Of a stretch of DNA of 58,779 nucleotides, positions 54,594 to 58,779 are shown piece by piece. This DNA comes from Rhizobiaceae bacterium (GTDB taxonomy: Bacteria; Pseudomonadota; Alphaproteobacteria; Rhizobiales; Rhizobiaceae): NCBI GenBank assembly GCA_027483885.1, contig JAIXTO010000063.1, forward strand, positions 1 to 58,779. Reading direction: 5' to 3'. The position numbers and the translations under genes were made by a program. Below the pieces are notes generated by a model, which made no database searches, had not been told where the DNA came from, and saw nothing but the letters and a program-made list of their open reading frames with translations. How positions within the stretch are numbered: the stretch's first letter is position 1; each line of letters begins with the position of its first letter.

Positions 54594-55388
54594 ATGCATT
54601 ACGACATCCACGGCAACACCGCTCCCGATGCCCCGACCATCCTCCTCTCCTCCGGGCTTGGCGGCTCCGGCGCCTATTGGGCACCGCAGATCGAGGCGCT
54701 TGGCGAGCATTTTCGTCTCGTGACCTATGACCACCGTGGCTGCGGCCGCACCGGCGGCGAGGTGCCCGAGGAGGGCGGCATTTCCGCCATGGCCGACGAC
54801 GTGCTGAAAATTGTCGAGGCGCTGAAGCTTCAAAAATTCCACGTCATCGGCCATGCGCTCGGCGGCCTGATCGGCCTCGACATTGCGCTCCGCCGCCCCG
54901 AGCTGATCGAAAAGCTCGTGCTGATCAACGCCTGGAGCAAGGCCGACCCGCATTCCGGCCGCTGCTTCGATATCCGCCTGGAACTGTTGGAAAAATCCGG
55001 CGTGGAAGCTTTTGTGAAGGCGCAGCCGCTGTTTCTTTATCCCGCCTGGTGGATGAGCGCGAACGCGGCCCGTCTTGCCGACGATGACAGACACGGCGTC
55101 ACCCATTTCCAGGGCAGAACCAATGTCACCCGCCGAATTGCAGCGCTGCGCGCCTTTAATGTGGATGCGCGGCTTGGCGAAATCACCGCACCGACGCTGG
55201 TGATGGCGACACGCGACGACCTTCTGGTGCCCTATACGCGCTCGGAGCGGCTGGCCGAAGGCCTGCCGAACGCCACCCTGTCACTTAGCGACAGCGGCGC
55301 CCACGCCATGAACATCGTTTTCCCGGATGCGTTCAACCGCACGGTCGTCGATTTCCTGAAGACAGACCATGCGGGCTCGACCGCCTAG
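54594..55388 (+). CDS. rutD: Rut pathway alpha/beta hydrolase
   Basis: A 264-residue alpha/beta hydrolase with [13 protein letters not shown] (oxyanion), [10 protein letters not shown], the elbow [11 protein letters not shown] (nucleophile position Ala-Leu in GHALGG; in RutD the Ser is also replaced in many members) and a late D/H pair ([17 protein letters not shown]). It aids hydrolysis or clearance of aminoacrylate. The RIME-like element lies between it and rutC; a weak site precedes the ATG at 54594. Confidence 0.9.
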   Translation: MHYDIHGNTAPDAPTILLSSGLGGSGAYWAPQIEALGEHFRLVTYDHRGCGRTGGEVPEEGGISAMADDVLKIVEALKLQKFHVIGHALGGLIGLDIALRRPELIEKLVLINAWSKADPHSGRCFDIRLELLEKSGVEAFVKAQPLFLYPAWWMSANAARLADDDRHGVTHFQGRTNVTRRIAALRAFNVDARLGEITAPTLVMATRDDLLVPYTRSERLAEGLPNATLSLSDSGAHAMNIVFPDAFNRTVVDFLKTDHAGSTA

Positions 55389-55476
55389 CGCCCATACAAG
55401 AATTTGTTGCCGGGTGGATGAACCCCTGCCCGGAAAACATCGTAGACTGCCACGCACACGCCCTCTGGAGATCCGC

Positions 55477-56001
55477 ATGCCCCCTGCTCAAGCGCCGACC
55501 CTTGCCGCCCCCGAAGAGACCGCAGGCGAGGACCGTCGTCTCGCCTTCCGCGATGCCATGGCTCGCCTTGCCGCAGCCGTCACGATCGTGACGACCGATG
55601 GCCCCGGCGGACGCGCAGGCTTTGCCGCCACCGCCGTCTGCAGCGTTTCCGACAACCCGCCGACGCTGATTGTCTGCCTCAACCGCGGCTCGTCTGCCTA
55701 TCCGGCCGTTAAGGCCAATCAGGCGGTGTGCGTGAACGTGCTGTCAGCCGATCACGCCGAACTCAGCCGCCTGTTCGGCGGCAAGACGCCCGTCGACGAA
55801 CGCTTTGCCGCAGCCACCTGGTCCACCAGCCCGACCGGTTGCCCGCGTCTGGAAGGCGCACTTGCCTCCTTTGACTGCCGCATCCGCTCGGTGGCCGACG
55901 GCAACACCCACGACGTGCTGTTCTGCGAGGTGGAAGACATCCATTCCCAGACAGAAGGCCAGGCGCTTGTCTATTTCGACCGGGGATACAAGATCGTCTG
56001 A
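55477..56001 (+). CDS. rutF: Flavin reductase RutF
   Basis: A 174-residue flavin reductase-like protein that supplies reduced FMN to RutA. Core blocks are [42 protein letters not shown], and the [18 protein letters not shown] strand; later [15 protein letters not shown] and [12 protein letters not shown]. The start at MPPAQAPT has GGAG 7 bases upstream. It is last in the cluster. rutE and rutG are missing here. Confidence 0.92.
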   Translation: MPPAQAPTLAAPEETAGEDRRLAFRDAMARLAAAVTIVTTDGPGGRAGFAATAVCSVSDNPPTLIVCLNRGSSAYPAVKANQAVCVNVLSADHAELSRLFGGKTPVDERFAAATWSTSPTGCPRLEGALASFDCRIRSVADGNTHDVLFCEVEDIHSQTEGQALVYFDRGYKIV

Positions 56002-56184
56002 ACCGGACTGAACGGTCAATCGCAAGGGCAGTGAAGCAGGCGCTTCGCTGCCCTCTGCGGATGTCCGCTCGTTTCGCAACAACTCTGCCGCTTCAGGAAA
56101 ACCGCAAGCCAAACGTGCCGGCACCAGAGCAAGTCGACGATGATGTCATCAATCAAAAGCGGTGCGCCACTCTATATAAAACAT

Positions 56185-57135
56185 TCAAGTGCGTGATTTT
56201 TCCATGTCATCCCAATGGTCTGATGATCCATGTTGCGCCTGCGGAATCCATGCTTGCGGCAGTGCGTCACGAAGCGCCTGCCGAATGATGAGCGCGAGAT
56301 GAGCGCTCGCTGAATTGTCAGGCCTTGATGGCCGCAGAAGGCTGAGGCCCAGGGACGGCAATTCAGGCAGGCCATACTGAACATGATCCAGCACGCGCAC
56401 ATCCGCTGAGCGGACGAACGGGGTCCGCAACGCGACGCCGAGGCCTGCGGCCGTTGCCGCCCACAACCCACCCAGACTTTGGCTGATGAAGGAGATGCGC
56501 CATGCACGCCCTCTCCTGTCGAGACAATTGCAGGCGAGAGTGCGCAGCAGGCACGGCGCTTCCAGCGTGACAAGTGGCAGCGGTTCGCCTGCGCCCACGT
56601 TCCAAAGCGGTTCCTGTTGAGCGGAACCAAGCCAACAGAGGGGCAGAGAGGCGATCCTTTCCGCATCCGATGAAACCTCATCGTCCCAGGCAAGCGCCAG
56701 GTCGAGATGACCCGACGCAATCTTTTCCCGCAATTCGTTGTTTCGGCTTATGCGGCCTTCGATCCGAACCTTGGGATGGGCGCGAGCAAAACGACCGAGC
56801 ACGTGTGGCAAGACAGTCTCGCCGAAATCCTCCTGAATGCCGAGACGAATCCAGCCTTCCAGTTCCGGGCTGCGAACGGCAGCGACCGCTTCATCATTGA
56901 GATTGAGAAGCCGCCGGGCGTAGGACACAAACACCTCGCCGCCATCGGTGAGTGCCAGTCCGCGCCCGGATCGGCGCACGAGTTCGGTTCCGGTCTGCTC
57001 TTCCAGCTTCTTCAACTGGGCGCTGACGGCCGATGTCGAACGGCCCAGCAGATCGGCAGCCTGCGCGAAGGAGCCGGCCTCGATGCCGCTCACAAAACTG
57101 CGCAGCGCGTCCATGTCGAGATTGGTAAAACGCAT
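56185..57135 (-). CDS. LysR-family transcriptional regulator
   Basis: A 316-residue LysR-type regulator. The N-terminal winged HTH is MRFTNLDMDALRSFVSGIEAGSFAQAADLLGRSTSAVSAQLKKLE split into helix-turn-helix and wing; the effector domain follows (WIRLGIQEDFGETVLPHVLGRF). It is divergent from the tautomerase/cupin/DUF4865 genes, as LysR regulators usually are from their targets. The intergenic region carries two palindromes. Effector unknown. 56002-56184 (183 bases) holds no gene I can see. Confidence 0.9.
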   Translation of the reverse strand: MRFTNLDMDALRSFVSGIEAGSFAQAADLLGRSTSAVSAQLKKLEEQTGTELVRRSGRGLALTDGGEVFVSYARRLLNLNDEAVAAVRSPELEGWIRLGIQEDFGETVLPHVLGRFARAHPKVRIEGRISRNNELREKIASGHLDLALAWDDEVSSDAERIASLPLCWLGSAQQEPLWNVGAGEPLPLVTLEAPCLLRTLACNCLDRRGRAWRISFISQSLGGLWAATAAGLGVALRTPFVRSADVRVLDHVQYGLPELPSLGLSLLRPSRPDNSASAHLALIIRQALRDALPQAWIPQAQHGSSDHWDDMEKSRT

Positions 57136-57144
57136 GTTATTCGT

Positions 57145-57190
57145 CCTGAAAATCAGGATATTTAATCCTGAATAATCTGATTATCGGGAT
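57145..57190. promoter_or_regulatory. LysR operator-like palindromes
   Basis: CCTGA-aaa-TCAGG (57145-57157) and a second arm pair ATCCTGA/TCGGGAT (57165-57190, gap 12) lie in the divergent LysR promoter region, the usual place for LysR binding. TAAT-ctg-ATTA also lies inside. Confidence 0.5.
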
Positions 57191-57242
57191 CATGGTGTCG
57201 CGTCATACTGCTGCTGTCAATTCCATTCGACGGAGCACAGGC

Positions 57243-57410
57243 ATGCCTTTCACTCGTATTTCCCTTCCCAGCGACAAGCCCCCCGAACATTTCAAAGCAT
57301 CTCTGGCTGTCCGACCGGAAGATGTCATGGTCGCCATCGCCCATTCGACTTTCGAGGACTGGTCCTTCGCCTCGGCTGCCGCCCCTGTCGCGCAGGAGGA
57401 CAACCGATGA
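57243..57410 (+). pseudogene. Internally deleted tautomerase-family gene
   Basis: A 55-residue open frame beginning MPFTRISL (with Pro at 2, the tautomerase catalytic residue) and ending VRPEDVMVAIAHSTFEDWSF. Full tautomerase_2 proteins of about 125-130 residues begin and end in just this way, so roughly 70 middle residues are missing while the frame is kept. The piece is followed at once by the cupin gene (ATGA overlap). Likely a deletion remnant that still opens the operon. Confidence 0.6.
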
Positions 57411-57841
57411 ACCATGTCTTTGACATGCAGGAGGCCTGCCCGTCCACGATGACCATTCTCAGGGCCGGAGACGGAATGGCCGCGGCACCCGAGGGCGTCT
57501 CAAGCGGTGCATTTCTCGTGCAGATGATCCTGTCGAGCCGCGCGGAGGGTGAGATGACGGCGATGCGCGCCTTTTTACCGCCGGGCGTGGCCACCCATTG
57601 GCACAGCCATCCGCGTGGCCAGCTTCTCTTCGTCCTTGATGGCGTCGGCCTCGTGCAGCGCGAGGGCGGCGAGGTCATCGAGGTTCGTGCCGGCGACGCC
57701 GTCTGGTTTACACCCGACGAGCGCCACTGGCATGGCGCGGCGCCCGCCAGCCCCTTCAACTATCTCAGTGTCCAATCCGTGAAGAACGGTGCCGCGGTCG
57801 CATGGCTCGGGCCCGTCGAGGAAGAAGGTTTTCAGCAATGA
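57407..57841 (+). CDS. Cupin domain protein
   Basis: A 144-residue single-domain cupin. The first cupin motif is HWHSHPRGQLLFVLDG (metal-binding His and Gln in the usual places), the second DAVWFTPDERHWHGA. Such small cupins can be dioxygenases, mandelonitrile-lyase-like or sugar-binding; here the function is unknown. It overlaps the tautomerase remnant by ATGA upstream and the DUF4865 gene by four bases downstream, so the three are one translation unit controlled by the divergent LysR. Confidence 0.87.
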   Translation: MNHVFDMQEACPSTMTILRAGDGMAAAPEGVSSGAFLVQMILSSRAEGEMTAMRAFLPPGVATHWHSHPRGQLLFVLDGVGLVQREGGEVIEVRAGDAVWFTPDERHWHGAAPASPFNYLSVQSVKNGAAVAWLGPVEEEGFQQ

Positions 57842-58398
57842 TTGCGATGCAATACAGTTTTTCGCTGCCGGCAGACTACGACATGGCGATCATTGACCGG
57901 CGGATCAGGGAAAAAGGCCCGCTGCTCGACGGCTTTCCGCGGCTGCGTTTCAAGGCATATCTCTCGGCGAAGAAGCAGGATGCCGGCTTCTCAAGCGTCG
58001 AAAACCTCTATGCCCCCTTTTACCTATGGGACGAGCCGGAGGGGATCGATAACTTTCTGACCGGTTCCGGCTTTGCCGCGCTGACGCGGGATTTCGGTTG
58101 GCCATCGATCGCAACCTGGCTTATCTGGCAAGCGGATCTTGAGCCGAACCTCGAAACTGCGCGTTTTGCGACGCGGCAGATCCAGCCGATCGCGCCTCAT
58201 TCCGATCTTGTCGGTGAGCGCGAGACCGCCAGAGCAGAAGCGCGATCTCAGCTCAATGCAGGCGCACTCGCGGCGATAACGGCTTTCGATCCGAGCGCAT
58301 GGCGCCGACTGCAATTCTGCCTCTGGCCGGAAGTGCCGGCCACGACGAATGCGCAAGTCTACTCGGTCGGTCATGTGTCACTGCCGAACCCGGAGTAA
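57838..58398 (+). CDS. DUF4865 family protein
   Basis: A 186-residue protein of the DUF4865 family. Matching blocks are YDMAIIDRRIREKGP, FPRLRFKAYLSAKKQ, YAPFYLWDEPEGIDNFL and FGWPSIATWLIWQ. Function unknown; the family is often next to a cupin, a tautomerase and a LysR regulator, as here. The ATG at 57838 overlaps the cupin stop (ATGA). A Met at 57847 (MQYSF) is an alternative start. Confidence 0.85.
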   Translation: MIAMQYSFSLPADYDMAIIDRRIREKGPLLDGFPRLRFKAYLSAKKQDAGFSSVENLYAPFYLWDEPEGIDNFLTGSGFAALTRDFGWPSIATWLIWQADLEPNLETARFATRQIQPIAPHSDLVGERETARAEARSQLNAGALAAITAFDPSAWRRLQFCLWPEVPATTNAQVYSVGHVSLPNPE

Positions 58399-58591
58399 GT
58401 GCGCAGCCACGCCGCAGATCGCCTCGTTGGCCCGCCGGACGGCGAGACCGATCCATGTCACCATGCCAACCACAGCGGCATTCAGATAGCGGTACGACCG
58501 CAAGACCGTGACAAAAACCCGCGCAGTGGCGGAGCTTCGCGTTACCGCCCAGAACCTCAAGGAGGCTTCGGAAACGGAGTCTCAGAAACGC

Positions 58592-58621
58592 CATGGGACC
58601 GCGTATGAACGCGATCCCATG
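58592..58621. terminator. Hairpin downstream of the DUF4865 gene
   Basis: CATGGGA (58592-58598) pairs with TCCCATG (58615-58621), and inner CGCG repeats can extend the stem. No T-run. 58399-58660 holds no convincing gene. Confidence 0.4.
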
Positions 58622-58660
58622 TCAGCTTGGCTTAAAGCCCTGTAATGTAAGGGAAATAGG

Positions 58661-58737
58661 TGGCGCACCCGAAGAGATTCGAACTCCTGACCCCCAGATT
58701 CGTAGTCTGGTGCTCTATCCAGCTGAGCTACGGGTGC
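58661..58737 (-). tRNA. tRNA-Arg(ACG)
   Basis: Full cloverleaf on the minus strand: acceptor GCACCCG with CGGGTGC, D arm GCTC/GAGC, anticodon stem CCAGA/TCTGG with loop CTACGAA (anticodon ACG), T loop AGTTCGAATCT, discriminator G and an encoded CCA. A34 is normally converted to inosine. Confidence 0.93.
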
Positions 58738-58779
58738 TTGCCTCACCGACTGTCCGTCGGCGTTGGCGATCCTCTAAAG

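Noticed and set aside
58378-58560. 60-residue minus-strand frame with a hydrophobic stretch after the DUF4865 gene
   Set aside because: Starts with TTG, no ribosome-binding site, overlaps the DUF4865 end; may be real but I cannot support it.
1-58779. CRISPR arrays, insertion sequences, integrases at tRNA genes
   Set aside because: No spaced repeats, transposase motifs or integrase-like proteins were seen; the three tRNAs have no nearby att-like copies that I could detect.

Overview
The window is a stretch of alphaproteobacterial chromosome, most likely from the Rhizobiaceae (Agrobacterium/Rhizobium/Sinorhizobium group); I cannot fix the genus. The pointers are a GcrA-type cell-cycle regulator, the order phoR-pstSCAB-phoU-phoB, argD-argF-hslO, a SAM-II riboswitch before metZ, an FnrN-type regulator beside hemN, and a RIME-like palindromic repeat. 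Gene density is high, GC is high, and I see no phage, transposase, CRISPR array or rRNA. Three tRNAs are present: Gly(CCC), Thr(CGT) and Arg(ACG).

Layout. 1-4.4 kb: the 3' part of a histidine acid phosphatase, then the ligase-associated DNA-repair pair helicase/PdeM and a small lipoprotein. 4.7-10.3 kb: tandem YitT membrane proteins, a TPR-methyltransferase, a DUF6460/CAP-domain pair, a DUF952-pyrD pair and a small periplasmic protein. 10.4-16 kb: an orphan NarL-type response regulator, a LexA-like S24 regulator, a periplasmic amino-acid-type binding protein, and two convergent glycosyltransferases (membrane GT2, GT10 fucosyltransferase-like). 16-25 kb: tRNA-Gly, dcd, riboswitch-controlled metZ, apaG, a secreted tannase/feruloyl-esterase-like enzyme, hslO-argF-argD and gcrA. 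25.4-34.3 kb: the phosphate regulon with a divergent polyphosphate kinase 2. 34.3-42.3 kb: a membrane protein, tRNA-Thr, two small envelope proteins, fadD, a lipoprotein hydrolase and pgi. 42.3-46.6 kb: fructokinase, pyrE, a diguanylate cyclase and pyrC. 46.8-51.9 kb: a Sel1-repeat protein, a hydroxyproline epimerase/dehydratase-like enzyme, cysQ, and hemN divergent from fnrN. 52.2-56 kb: the rut uracil-degradation genes A, B, C, D and F. 56.2 kb to the end: a LysR regulator divergent from a tautomerase remnant, cupin and DUF4865 genes, then tRNA-Arg.

How the genes work together. Phosphate: PhoR/PhoB, the Pst transporter, PhoU and PPK2 join uptake, signalling and polyphosphate metabolism, with a Pho-box-like array before pstS. 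Pyrimidines: pyrD, pyrE, pyrC and dcd (synthesis) share the window with the rut genes (breakdown for nitrogen); the rut promoter carries a sigma-54 element and a RutR-like operator. Oxygen: one FNR box lies between hemN and fnrN. Cell cycle: the gcrA upstream region holds six GANTC (CcrM) sites and a CtrA-like site, the strongest regulatory pattern I found. I found no clearly new multi-gene system; the notable items are regulatory arrangements, altered active-site residues, an internally deleted gene and lineage-specific insertions into conserved blocks.
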